From Akkermansia muciniphila (lineage in GTDB: Bacteria; Verrucomicrobiota; Verrucomicrobiia; Limisphaerales; SXTU01), in the NCBI GenBank assembly GCA_945874145.1, contig CAMCFN010000003.1:62001-126000 (forward strand): 64,000 nt of DNA, in the 5' to 3' direction. The notes below the pieces were generated by a model. That model saw only the letters and a list, made by a program, of their open reading frames with translations, searched no databases and had not been told where the DNA came from. A program made the position numbers and the translations under genes. Positions 26,898 to 35,006 of this stretch are shown piece by piece (the stretch's first letter is position 1; each line of letters opens with the position of its first letter).

Positions 26898-27662
26898 ATG
26901 AACACCAAAAGAGGCATTCTGTTCGTCGCTTGCGGGGAAAAATATGTGGAAGAGGCGAAGACGGCGATTGCGTCCTGCCGCGCGCACCTCAAGGGCTATC
27001 CCATTGCCTTGGTCACTGATTCCAAGTCCGTTCCGGCCGGTCTGGTGGACTTGATTATCCCGTTGGAAAAGCCGGAGAAGAGCTTCGCCGTCAAAATCCA
27101 ACCGCTCATCAACACCCCGTTCGAGGAGACGCTCTTCCTCGACACGGACGTGCTGGTTTGCGAGCCATGCGACGAAATCTTCGCCCCATTGGAGCGCTAC
27201 GATCTGGCCATCGCGCATGATCCTTACCGGACTTCCTACAAGATCGAGACGCTCCCAGTCAGCATCCCCATGCCCAACACCGGGGTGATTGTTTACAAGC
27301 GCACCGAGGGCGTGCTGCGCATGTTTCGCCGGTGGGAAGAGCGGCATCGGAATCACTTTGGGAAGCACCACGGCAATGATCAGCCGGCCTTCCGTGAAGC
27401 CATGTTCGAGGCCGACATCCGGCATTTCATCCTGCCCCCGGAATACAACCTGCGCACCTTCTTCCCCTCGATGATCGGCGGCCACATTGATGTGAAGATC
27501 ATCCACGAGCACACCCCCTACCTACACGAGATTGCTCGTGTGCTGAAGCGTGCCCACGCCACGGGGGCTCCGACTATTTACGGCCGTCTCAAACCAGGGC
27601 TGGTCTGGTTTTACTATTTCACCAAGGTCCGCCGCGTGCTCAACCGCTGGTTGAACAAATAA
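26898..27662 (+). CDS. Nucleotide-diphospho-sugar transferase-like glycosyltransferase
   Basis: A 254-residue protein. ILFVACGEKYVEEAKTAIAS and PIALVTDSK form the start of a GT-A fold. FLDTDVLVCEPCDEIF near residue 82 holds the D-x-D metal/nucleotide-sugar site. PMPNTGVIVYKRTEGVLRMF and GNDQPAFREAMFE follow the pattern of GT8-like and Nucleotid_trans families. It should transfer a sugar in the cytoplasm during surface-glycan assembly. The donor and acceptor are unknown. It sits between two FkbM-type genes, two bases before the second. Confidence 0.82.
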   Translation: MNTKRGILFVACGEKYVEEAKTAIASCRAHLKGYPIALVTDSKSVPAGLVDLIIPLEKPEKSFAVKIQPLINTPFEETLFLDTDVLVCEPCDEIFAPLERYDLAIAHDPYRTSYKIETLPVSIPMPNTGVIVYKRTEGVLRMFRRWEERHRNHFGKHHGNDQPAFREAMFEADIRHFILPPEYNLRTFFPSMIGGHIDVKIIHEHTPYLHEIARVLKRAHATGAPTIYGRLKPGLVWFYYFTKVRRVLNRWLNK

Positions 27663-27664
27663 CC

Positions 27665-28522
27665 ATGAGCCTTCTCGCTTCCTTTGAGTTTCTCCGTGAC
27701 CGCCGCCGCATCCTGCGGTTGCCCAACGCCAAACCCAGTGCCAAGGCGATTTACCACGCCTGGCTCCAGCTCCGCCGCTTCCCGAGGGCCAACCGCGACA
27801 AGCCGCTGGCCATTGAACTGGGCAACACCGTCATCCACGCGCAGAACTGGCTGGAGCTGTCGTTCCTGTTCGAGGAGGTCTTTGTGGGGAACGAGTATCT
27901 GGTGAAGCTCCCCCGCCGCGACCCGGTCATCATTGATTGCGGTGCGAACATCGGCTGCGCCACGCTCTACTTCAAGTTGCACTACCCCGACGCGCGCATC
28001 CTCGCCTTCGAGCCGAACCCGTTCTGCTTCGAGATGCTCAAGCAGAACGTCGAGGTGAACGGTTTGAAAGACGTCTCACTGGTGCAAGCCGCCTGTGCCA
28101 GCGCGCCGGGCACGACGACCTTCCATGTGAACCCCGGCTTCTCGCCGATGAGCAGCGCCATCGGCAACCGCGACGAGAAGCAGAAGACCGTGCCCATCGA
28201 GGTGCGGCTGGTGAAGCTTTCCGATTCCATCCATGAAGACGTGGACCTGCTCAAGCTCGACATCGAGGGCGGCGAGTGGGAGGTCTTCGCGGACCTAGTG
28301 GCGAGCGGCAAGCTGGCGCGCATCCACCGCATGGCCATCGAGTATCACCACCGCTACGGCACGACGGAGGTGAAGATGAGCCGCTTCCTCAAGATTCTGG
28401 AAGACGCGGGCTACACCTACTCCGTAGCCGTCAACATCAAGGCCGAGCGCCGCTTCATGGGCGTGTTCCAGGACGTGATGATTTACGCGGTGAAGCTGGG
28501 GATTGAAGACAAGGCGGGTTAG
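27665..28522 (+). CDS. FkbM family methyltransferase
   Basis: A 285-residue SAM-dependent methyltransferase. VIIDCGANIGCATLYFKLHY near residue 85 is motif I, ILAFEPNPFCFEMLKQNV is motif II, and DLLKLDIEGGEWEVF near residue 198 is the FkbM signature. IHRMAIEYHHRYG follows. FkbM proteins O-methylate sugars and polyketides. Here the neighbouring glycosyltransferase points to a glycan substrate. The start is two bases after the upstream stop, so translation is coupled. Confidence 0.9.
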   Translation: MSLLASFEFLRDRRRILRLPNAKPSAKAIYHAWLQLRRFPRANRDKPLAIELGNTVIHAQNWLELSFLFEEVFVGNEYLVKLPRRDPVIIDCGANIGCATLYFKLHYPDARILAFEPNPFCFEMLKQNVEVNGLKDVSLVQAACASAPGTTTFHVNPGFSPMSSAIGNRDEKQKTVPIEVRLVKLSDSIHEDVDLLKLDIEGGEWEVFADLVASGKLARIHRMAIEYHHRYGTTEVKMSRFLKILEDAGYTYSVAVNIKAERRFMGVFQDVMIYAVKLGIEDKAG

Positions 28523-28539
28523 CCGTATAGCTTGCCGGC

Positions 28540-28878
28540 ATGAAGAACCTTTTGGTGGGTGTTTGTGGTCATGCAGTCGCGATTGACAAGGCGACCGGCA
28601 CCACGGTCTGGCAAACCCAGCTCCAAGGTGGCCGTAGTGAAGCCATAGTCGGTGGCTTCGGAGAATCGTTCGTGAGTCTGGCGACGGATGGGAACTTGGT
28701 GTTCGCACACACGCGAGGGAAGGTCTATTGCCTTACTGCTGAAACCGGAGAAGTCCTGTGGCGAAATGACCTCCCCAAGCTTGGTTTCAGCACCGCCACA
28801 CTCTGTGCTCTTCCCATGACGCCAGACGCGGGGATAACTGCTGAACAAATTCAGGCCAAGCGCAGCGCGGGTTCCTAG
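28540..28878 (+). CDS. Short PQQ-repeat-like protein, possibly truncated
   Basis: A 112-residue protein. It contains two propeller-like strands: AVAIDKATGTTVWQTQLQGG and VYCLTAETGEVLWRNDLPK. These repeats normally occur in sets of seven or eight, so two are too few for a propeller. The stop codon lies right at the edge of a repeat-rich stretch (28880-29121), which suggests that a longer gene was cut short. There is no signal peptide. It may be a decaying remnant or a small partner. It follows the FkbM gene by 17 bases. Confidence 0.6.
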   Translation: MKNLLVGVCGHAVAIDKATGTTVWQTQLQGGRSEAIVGGFGESFVSLATDGNLVFAHTRGKVYCLTAETGEVLWRNDLPKLGFSTATLCALPMTPDAGITAEQIQAKRSAGS

Positions 28879-28879
28879 C

Positions 28880-29121
28880 CGCGCGCACTTTCGTCTTGTC
28901 TGGCCCCAGCGAGGCCAAACGTGAGTAGCCGGGGGTGAAGCGAGACACGCGAGCGCAACCCCCCGGAACCGATTGGCAAACACCGCGAACCGCGTAGCGG
29001 TTCAACCCGGCTCGCAACCCAAGATTTGTTGCACCGCCACGCGGGGCCAAACCATTGATGTCGGCTTCCGTGGGTTTCACCCACGGCTACTGTTGTTCGG
29101 CCACTCCGTGGCCAAAGCGGG
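28880..29121. repeat. Block of small palindromes with no gene
   Basis: Several hairpins follow each other: GGCCCCAGCGAGGCC, AACCGCGTAGCGGTT, CCGTGGGTTTCACCCACGG and GGCCACTCCGTGGCC. I see no open frame worth calling. The block resembles repeats seen between genes in PVC genomes and separates two oppositely oriented genes. Confidence 0.65.
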
Positions 29122-30234
29122 TTACGCCGGCAGATGCTTCCGCAGGAAGTTCAGGAAGTTGCCCGACATGATGCCTTCGATCTCCGCCTTCTTGTAGCCG
29201 CGCTTCTTCAGCAGGCCGGGAATCGTCTGGAGATCGTAGATCGTGTCCATGTCCAGCGGCGTCTGCTCGGTGCCGAAGCCGCCGTCGAGGTCCGTGCCGA
29301 TGCCGACGTGCTTCGCGTTGCCGGCGAGCTGGCAGATGTGGTCAATGTGGTCGCAGATGCGCTCAATCTTGAGCTGGAAGTCAGCGGCCTTGCTGCGGTG
29401 ATGCACCCAGCCGGGCACCATCATGATGCCGTCGAACGCCATGCCCAGCACGCCGCCGCGCTGGATGACCGTCTTGATCTGGTCGTCGGCGAACTGGCGG
29501 TTCCACGGCGCGAGCACGCGGCAGTTTTGATGGCTGGCCCAGAGCGGCCCTTGGAAAATGTCCACCGCCTCCCAGAAGTTCTCATCGTTCAGGTGCGTGG
29601 TATCGAGGATCATGCCGAGCCGGTCCATCTCCTTGAGCAAGTCCTTGCCGCGCGCGGGCAGCGGGCCTTCGGAGTCGGTGCCGTGAGCGTAAACGCCGGT
29701 GCCGTAGTGCGCCGGGCCAAGCGCGCGCAGGCCGTCCGCGTAACTGCGCTCCAGATGTTTCAGCGTGATGAGCGAGTCCGCACCTTCCAGGCTGAGCACG
29801 AAGCCGATGGGGGCCTTCGCGGCCTTCCGGCGGGACTCGACCACGTAGCACTTTTCCTCCGGGGCGGGCAGCTTCTGCCAGAGCTTGAAATGCGCGTCGA
29901 GCTGCGTGCTGGTGCGGATGGACACCAGTTCCCCCGCCTCTTCCATCGCCCGATACCAAGCAAGCTGGCCCTGGGTTTGCGCCCAGGCCTGATGCGGTGA
30001 GTTCCAGCCGGGCAGGCGGTGGAAGTAGGGCGCGTGCCGGGCGATTTGCGTGGCCACGCACAGGCCGATCTCCGCGCGGCGCATCTCGGGGAAGGTCACC
30101 GTGCCATTGCCCCGGTCTGTCTTATCCTTCTTGCCGAGTTCCCAGCGGCGGATGCGCTCAACGGACCACGTGAGGTCGCGGTTCCATTCCAGCGCGTTCA
30201 TGGCGAGGTCGAGGTGGGCGTCGAGGATAAACAT
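29122..30234 (-). CDS. Membrane dipeptidase family (peptidase M19)
   Basis: A 370-residue zinc peptidase of the renal dipeptidase type. DAHLDLA at residues 5-11 gives the first His-x-Asp. LSLEGADSL near residue 150 gives the bridging Glu. DTTHLND near 215 and ASHQNCR near 235 give further His ligands. GIGTDLDGGFG near 315 is the C-terminal signature. There is no signal peptide, so it is probably cytosolic. The family cleaves dipeptides and some D-amino-acid amides. It follows the epimerase gene by 65 bases but shows no functional link to it. Confidence 0.92.
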   Translation of the reverse strand: MFILDAHLDLAMNALEWNRDLTWSVERIRRWELGKKDKTDRGNGTVTFPEMRRAEIGLCVATQIARHAPYFHRLPGWNSPHQAWAQTQGQLAWYRAMEEAGELVSIRTSTQLDAHFKLWQKLPAPEEKCYVVESRRKAAKAPIGFVLSLEGADSLITLKHLERSYADGLRALGPAHYGTGVYAHGTDSEGPLPARGKDLLKEMDRLGMILDTTHLNDENFWEAVDIFQGPLWASHQNCRVLAPWNRQFADDQIKTVIQRGGVLGMAFDGIMMVPGWVHHRSKAADFQLKIERICDHIDHICQLAGNAKHVGIGTDLDGGFGTEQTPLDMDTIYDLQTIPGLLKKRGYKKAEIEGIMSGNFLNFLRKHLPA

Positions 30235-30299
30235 GATTTAGGTGGGCGGAAGTTAGGCGGAATGCACGGCCGTCGTCAGCAAGGAATTTGGCGGGGCGA

Positions 30300-31250
30300 T
30301 CACGCGGGGGTGCCTGCATTCCATGTCCGGCACCATGCAACTGCGCGCGGGATGCCCGCTTCCAGCGGCACCTGCGGCGTGTAGCCGAGGAGTTGCTTCG
30401 CTTTGGTGATGTCGGCGACGTAGCGCGTGACTTCGCCGAGTTGCGTGGGGGCTAGGGTGATTTGCGGCGTCTTTCCCAGCGCTTCACCGACGAGTTCCGC
30501 CATGTGGACGAGCGTGTGGCCCTGTCCGCAGGCGAGGTTGATCGTCTCGTTCTTCACTCGGCCCGCCGCCAACGCCGCCACGCCACGCGCAATTCCGTCC
30601 ACGCAGTCGTCCACGTAGGTGAAGTCGAGCACCTTGTCCGCACCGAAGATCGTGATGGGCTGCTCCGCCGCAATGCGCCGGATGAAGAGCGGAATGACTC
30701 GCTCCATGCGCTCGATGTCGTTGTCGAACCGGCCATAGACATTGCTGAAGCGGAAGACGAGGTAGGGCAGGCCGTAGCAGCGCGCGTAGGAGTAGATCAG
30801 CGCCTCGCCGGCAATCTTGCTCGCCGAATAAGTGCTCTCCGTGTAGGCGAAGTCCGCGCTCGCCTCGGCCGTCGCGAAGCGGTGGATGTCGCCATACACC
30901 TCGCGGCTGCTGGAGAAGACCAGCGGCGTGCGCGTGAGCCGGCAGTATTCGAGCACGTTGAAGGTGACGGTGATGTTCTCCAGCGCGCGATACGGCTCCT
31001 TCACGAGCTGATGGACCTTCGCGTTCGCCGCGAGGTGGACGACCACGTCGCTCTTCGGATACTCCGCGTCACCGATGCCGGTGGACGAGGCGGGATAATT
31101 GCCACTGAGGTCTTGCAGTAGCGTGGGGAAGCGGTCGGTCCAAGTGTTCGCGCGCTTGTCCACGCCGAAGACCTCGTGCCCGTCCGCGAGCAGGCGCAAC
31201 GCGAGGTTCGTGCCGATTTGCCCGCTGGAACCGAAGAGGAGAATGCGCAT
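30300..31250 (-). CDS. NAD-dependent sugar-nucleotide epimerase/dehydratase
   Basis: A 316-residue extended SDR. GSSGQIG at residues 7-13 binds NAD. VVHLAANAKVHQL, FSSSREVYG and the catalytic Tyr-x-x-x-Lys (TYSASKIAGE) follow. FRFSNVYGR and DFTYVDDCVDGI are typical of UDP-hexose epimerases and dehydratases. It should remodel a nucleotide-activated sugar. Together with the DegT aminotransferase upstream and an RfaH-like factor it forms a glycan cluster on the minus strand. ATG 31250 gives MRILLFG; the frame upstream to 31274 is not needed. Confidence 0.92.
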   Translation of the reverse strand: MRILLFGSSGQIGTNLALRLLADGHEVFGVDKRANTWTDRFPTLLQDLSGNYPASSTGIGDAEYPKSDVVVHLAANAKVHQLVKEPYRALENITVTFNVLEYCRLTRTPLVFSSSREVYGDIHRFATAEASADFAYTESTYSASKIAGEALIYSYARCYGLPYLVFRFSNVYGRFDNDIERMERVIPLFIRRIAAEQPITIFGADKVLDFTYVDDCVDGIARGVAALAAGRVKNETINLACGQGHTLVHMAELVGEALGKTPQITLAPTQLGEVTRYVADITKAKQLLGYTPQVPLEAGIPRAVAWCRTWNAGTPA

Positions 31251-31267
31251 GGTGAACGCGGCGGATT

Positions 31268-31300
31268 TAACCACGAATGGACACGAATGGACACGAATTT
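31268..31300. repeat. ACACGAATGG tandem repeat
   Basis: ACCACGAATGGACACGAATG and a third ACACGAAT lie just before the epimerase start. The same unit is part of the longer inverted repeat at 32568-32720. Confidence 0.7.
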
Positions 31301-31305
31301 GTCGG

Positions 31306-31414
31306 CCGGAGCACGGACTTCAGTCCGCTTCACCCTGCGAAGTTCCCGAGCGTCAATCCCAGCGAAGCTGCTCGGTAGTGCTCGCGTTGAAGCGGGCTGA
31401 GGCCTGCGCTCCGG
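31306..31414. repeat. Dispersed inverted repeat between epimerase and aminotransferase
   Basis: The left arm starts CCGGAGCACGGACTTCAGTC. The right arm ends GGCTGAGGCCTGCGCTCCGG. The arms pair over about 28 bases with six mismatches. The repeat ends just before the DegT stop codon. Confidence 0.8.
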
Positions 31415-31419
31415 AAACG

Positions 31420-32553
31420 CTACCTCCCCGCCACCACGAATTCGCTGACCGCCGCGATGACCTCGTCCTGCTGCGCGCGCGTCAGCTCGGGGAAGATGGG
31501 GAGGCTCACGGCTTCGCCCGCGAGTTGCGCGGACACCGGCAAGTCCGTGTCCGTCTGTGCCACGGCAGCAAAACACTCCTGCGCATGGAGCGGCACCGGG
31601 TAGTAAATCTCCGAGCCGATTTGCCGGGCGGTGAGCCAGGTGCGCAACGCGTCACGCTGGCCCGCGCCGGGCAGCCGCAGCGTGTATTGGTTCCAGATGT
31701 GGCCGTTGCCGGGTTGGGCAGCCGGGAGAATCAGCTGCGTGCCGAGGCCGGGTAGCTTGGCGAAGTGCTCGGTGTAACGCGCCGCGTTTGCCGCCCGTAG
31801 CTGCGCGTAGCCGTCCAGATGTGGAAGTTTCACTGCGAGCAGTGCGGCCTGCACGGCGTCGAGGCGGAAGTTTCCACCCACGAACCTATGGAAATACTTT
31901 GGGTGCGCGCCGTGGTTGCGGAGCAGCGTGGCGCGCTCGGCCAAGCTGTCGTCGTTGGTCGTGAGCAGGCCAGCGTCGCCAAACGCGCCGAGGTTCTTGG
32001 TCGGGAAGAAGCTGAACGCGCCGAAGTCGCCGAGGCCGCCGATGCGCTTGCCACCCTGCGTCGCCCCGACCGCTTGCGCGGCGTCCTCGATGACCTTGAT
32101 CCCGTGCTGGCGGGCCAGTGCGTTCACGGATTCCATCTCCGCCGCCTGCCCGTAAAGATGCACGGGCAGGATGGCCTTGGTGCGCGGGGTGATGCGGCGC
32201 GCGGCATCGGCCACGTCGAGGTTGAAGGTGTCCGCGCGCACATCGCAGAAGACCGGCTTCGCGCCGGTGCGCGCGACGCAGCCAGCGGTGGCGAAGAACG
32301 TGAAGCTCGGGCAAATCACCTCATCGTCCGGGCCGATGTCCAACGCCATCAGCGCGAGCAGGATGGCATCGGTGCCCGAGGAGATTCCCAGCGCGTGCCG
32401 CACCCCGAGATACTCCGCGCACTGGCGCTCGAAGTTCTGCACCTCGGGGCCGAGGATGAACATGCCCGAGGCCAACACCCGGGCGAAGGCCGCTTGCAGG
32501 TCGGCGGCAAGCGCGTGGTTCTGGATTTTGGTGTCGAAGAGCGGGACAGGCAT
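31420..32553 (-). CDS. DegT/DnrJ/EryC1/StrS-family sugar aminotransferase
   Basis: A 377-residue PLP enzyme. GISSGTDAILLALMAL near residue 56, then EVICPSFTFFATAG, VIEDAAQAVGA and the PLP Lys in FSFFPTKNLGAFGDAG near residue 180 are family signatures. GGNFRLDAVQAALL and the C-terminal VSLPIFPEL follow. It transfers an amino group to a keto-sugar nucleotide, giving an amino sugar for a surface glycan. ATG 32553 (MPVPLFDTK) was chosen, because the frame further upstream is repeat DNA. It lies between the RfaH-like regulator and the epimerase. Confidence 0.95.
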   Translation of the reverse strand: MPVPLFDTKIQNHALAADLQAAFARVLASGMFILGPEVQNFERQCAEYLGVRHALGISSGTDAILLALMALDIGPDDEVICPSFTFFATAGCVARTGAKPVFCDVRADTFNLDVADAARRITPRTKAILPVHLYGQAAEMESVNALARQHGIKVIEDAAQAVGATQGGKRIGGLGDFGAFSFFPTKNLGAFGDAGLLTTNDDSLAERATLLRNHGAHPKYFHRFVGGNFRLDAVQAALLAVKLPHLDGYAQLRAANAARYTEHFAKLPGLGTQLILPAAQPGNGHIWNQYTLRLPGAGQRDALRTWLTARQIGSEIYYPVPLHAQECFAAVAQTDTDLPVSAQLAGEAVSLPIFPELTRAQQDEVIAAVSEFVVAGR

Positions 32554-32567
32554 GGCAAACGAACTGG

Positions 32568-32720
32568 TTAACCACCAATGGACACGAATGGACACGAAGC
32601 AAGGAAACCGATTCCGCCCGCCAAACACGCGAAGGACGCCAAATGAAACGGCTCCTTTCGCGCTGTTTCGCGCGTTTCGCGGGCACCCAATTCGTGTTTC
32701 TTCGTGTCCATTTGTGGTTT
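32568..32720. repeat. Long inverted repeat with ACACGAATGGACACGAA arms
   Basis: AACCACCAATGGACACGAAT begins the left arm and CTTCGTGTCCATTTGTGGTT ends the right arm. A second palindrome, CGCGCTGTTTCGCGCG, lies inside. The repeat fills the gap between the RfaH-like gene and the aminotransferase gene. Confidence 0.75.
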
Positions 32721-32730
32721 CACTCTGTTT

Positions 32731-33267
32731 TCAGTCGAGGCGTGGATTGACGCCGGTTTTGACGAGGCTGGCGGCGGCGAGTTCGGTTTCCACGGGACGC
32801 CCCAGAAACTCCAGCAGCACCCGCACGCGGTCCTTGGCGGGCATGAGCCGCTGCACCACTGCCGTGATGCCCATGAAGGTGCCATCCGCGATGACCACCT
32901 CGTCACCTGGTTGCACCGCGTCGGGAAACACCTTGAGGTCAGTTTCATCCAGTCGCGTGCGCAGGTCGGTGATGACCTCGTCCGGCACGGGAGCGAAGTA
33001 GTCGCCAAAGTGGACGACGCCGGCGACGCCGTGCGCAGCCTTGATGATGCGCAAGTCGCGCAGGTCGAACCGGGCGAAGAGGTAGTTCGGAAACATCGCT
33101 TCGTTGAACCAGACCTTGCCCCTCCGGGTGGCGCGCTGGAAACGCACGCGCGGGCAGAACACGTCCACCCCCGGCAACTGCTTCAAGTGGCCGGCGGCGA
33201 TGTGCTCGTGTTTGATTTGCGACCGCACGCAAAACCAAGCCGGCGCGGCTTCCGAAGCATCACTCAT
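32731..33267 (-). CDS. RfaH/NusG-type transcription antitermination factor
   Basis: A 178-residue NusG paralogue. The N-terminal NGN domain has AAPAWFCVRSQIKHEHIAAG, DVFCPRVRF and MFPNYLFARFDL. The C-terminal KOW-like part is VQPGDEVVIADGTFMGITAVV. RfaH/UpxY-type paralogues bind RNA polymerase and let it run through long surface-polysaccharide operons. It is the first gene of the minus-strand glycan cluster, which fits that role. ATG 33267 (MSDASEAAPAW) is preferred to 33303. The gap to the next gene is 177 bases and holds a repeat. Confidence 0.88.
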   Translation of the reverse strand: MSDASEAAPAWFCVRSQIKHEHIAAGHLKQLPGVDVFCPRVRFQRATRRGKVWFNEAMFPNYLFARFDLRDLRIIKAAHGVAGVVHFGDYFAPVPDEVITDLRTRLDETDLKVFPDAVQPGDEVVIADGTFMGITAVVQRLMPAKDRVRVLLEFLGRPVETELAAASLVKTGVNPRLD

Positions 33268-33365
33268 GTGCGCTGACCGTAGCCCGGTGCGTTTCGGGGT
33301 CACAAGCCTTTTGCAGGTGCGTGGCTTGCCTCCGCTGGCGGGGTCCGCAATGCTGCGCCCTGCCT

Positions 33366-34202
33366 ATGACATTCCCGACTGTGCGTTCACTCTGGTTGTG
33401 CGCTGCGAGTTCACTGCTCGCCACCGCCGCTCTGCTTTCCGCCCAAACCCTTGACGCCGACCTCATGCAAGCCCGCGAGAAATTCCAAACCCAGCTCTCC
33501 AAACAGGTTGAACTCGGCTACCTGCTCTACCTGCCGCCGGGCTACGATGTGAAGGCGGCGAAGCAGTGGCCGCTCATACTCTTCCTCCACGGCGCGGGCG
33601 AACGCGGCACGAACCTCGCGCAAGTTTCCGCCCACGGCCCGCCCAAGCTGGTGAAGAAGAATCTGCCTGCGCCGAAAGCTGAGACTGAGGCCGCCCGCCA
33701 GGAGCGCGAGGTCGCCACGCAGTTGCTGAAGGAGAAATTTATCATCGTGTCGCCGCAATGCCCCACGGGACAGCGCTGGGAGAGCGAGACGATCATTGCC
33801 CTGATCGACAGCGTGCTCGCCCGCCACAAGGTGGATGCGGCTCGGGTGTATCTCACCGGACTGAGCATGGGCGGGTATGGTTCGTGGGCCTTGCTGGCGA
33901 AATTCCCAGAGCGCTTTGCCGCCGTGGCCCCCATCTGCGGCGGGGGCGAACGCATCGACATCCTGCTGGCGGCCCGCGAGAAGGCCGCCGCCCTGAAATC
34001 ACTTCCCGTGTGGGCCTTTCACGGGGCCAAGGATCCAGTCGTCCCGCTCGTGGAATCGGAGCGGATGGTGGAGGCGCTGAAGAAAGCCGGGGTGAAGGAA
34101 CTGCAACTCACGGTGTATCCTGAGGCGCAGCACGACTCATGGACGGCGACTTACAGCAACCCGAAGCTCTACGAGTGGTTCCTCGCGCACGAGCGGAAGT
34201 AA
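33366..34202 (+). CDS. Exported alpha/beta-hydrolase esterase
   Basis: A 278-residue protein with a signal peptide (MTFPTVRSLWLCAASSLLA, cleavage near LSAQ). LYLPPGYD and LILFLHGAGERG form the oxyanion region. The nucleophile Ser is in GLSMGGYG near residue 175. The acid is Asp in HGAKDPVVP and the base is His in PEAQHDSW. This matches the dienelactone-hydrolase-like/phospholipase-carboxylesterase group, with many members that are feruloyl or acetyl-xylan esterases. A glycan-deacylating role is possible but not shown. ATG 33366 was chosen over 33321 since it starts the signal peptide. Confidence 0.9.
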   Translation: MTFPTVRSLWLCAASSLLATAALLSAQTLDADLMQAREKFQTQLSKQVELGYLLYLPPGYDVKAAKQWPLILFLHGAGERGTNLAQVSAHGPPKLVKKNLPAPKAETEAARQEREVATQLLKEKFIIVSPQCPTGQRWESETIIALIDSVLARHKVDAARVYLTGLSMGGYGSWALLAKFPERFAAVAPICGGGERIDILLAAREKAAALKSLPVWAFHGAKDPVVPLVESERMVEALKKAGVKELQLTVYPEAQHDSWTATYSNPKLYEWFLAHERK

Positions 34203-34276
34203 GCCGGGGCGCGCGAAGGCCGCGAAGTGGATAGGTTGAAGAGGTGGCCAAGGCCTTTGCACGGCACCGTCTTGGC

Positions 34277-34828
34277 TCACGTCTCCAGCGGCGCGCCGAT
34301 GTTGATCCCGTGCTTCCGGCAGAAAGCCCCGTTGCCCACGTATTTCTCCGCCCAGTATTTCAGGCCAGCCCGTTCTTCCGGCGTGAGCGTGCGCACCACC
34401 TTCGCCGGCGAGCCGAGCACCAGGGAGCCGGGCGGCACCTTTGTCCCCCCGGTCACGAGCGCGTTCGCCCCCACGATGCTTTGCGCACCGATCTCCGCGC
34501 CGTCGAGGATGGTCGCGCCCATGCCGATGAGGCATTCGTCGCCTATGGTGCAGGCGTGGATGATGGCGGAGTGGCCGACGGTGACCCACTCGCCGATGAG
34601 GCAGGCAAAGTCGTCCGCGAGATGCACCACCGCGTTGTCCTGAATGTTCGAGTTCGCGCCGACTACGATGCGGTTGATGTCGCCCCGCAGCACAGCGCCA
34701 TACCACACGCTGGCGTAGTCTCCCAAGGTGACATCGCCCAGAACCACGGCGGTCTTGGCTAGATAAACCCCGTTGCCGAGAACGGGCTTGTTGCGGAGAA
34801 AGGTGTCGAGGCGTTGTTCCAAAGTCAT
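34277..34828 (-). CDS. Gamma-carbonic-anhydrase-like hexapeptide-repeat protein
   Basis: A 183-residue left-handed beta-helix protein of the YrdA/PaaY group. Hexapeptide turns run from AVVLGDVTLGDYASVWYGAV to GANALVTGGTKVPPGSLVLG. The three candidate zinc His residues are in VVHLADD and in VGHSAIIHAC. Members either hydrate CO2 or have lost that activity. ATG 34828 starts MTLEQRLDTF; the frame extends upstream to 35146 but codes nothing family-like. The neighbouring genes give no hint of its role. Confidence 0.9.
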   Translation of the reverse strand: MTLEQRLDTFLRNKPVLGNGVYLAKTAVVLGDVTLGDYASVWYGAVLRGDINRIVVGANSNIQDNAVVHLADDFACLIGEWVTVGHSAIIHACTIGDECLIGMGATILDGAEIGAQSIVGANALVTGGTKVPPGSLVLGSPAKVVRTLTPEERAGLKYWAEKYVGNGAFCRKHGINIGAPLET

Positions 34829-35006
34829 GGAGGGATGAAACGGCGCGGGCGCGCGGGCGCAAGGCAAAATTGCCCGCGCCCATTGGCCTGTGGACGTGCG
34901 GAGGCTGAATCGGCGTGAAAGCCGCGTCCCTTCACCGGAAAACTTCCACTTTTCACTTGGAGCATGGGCCTTTGTGGCGTAAGCAGGAATTGCCAGTCCG
35001 TCGCGT

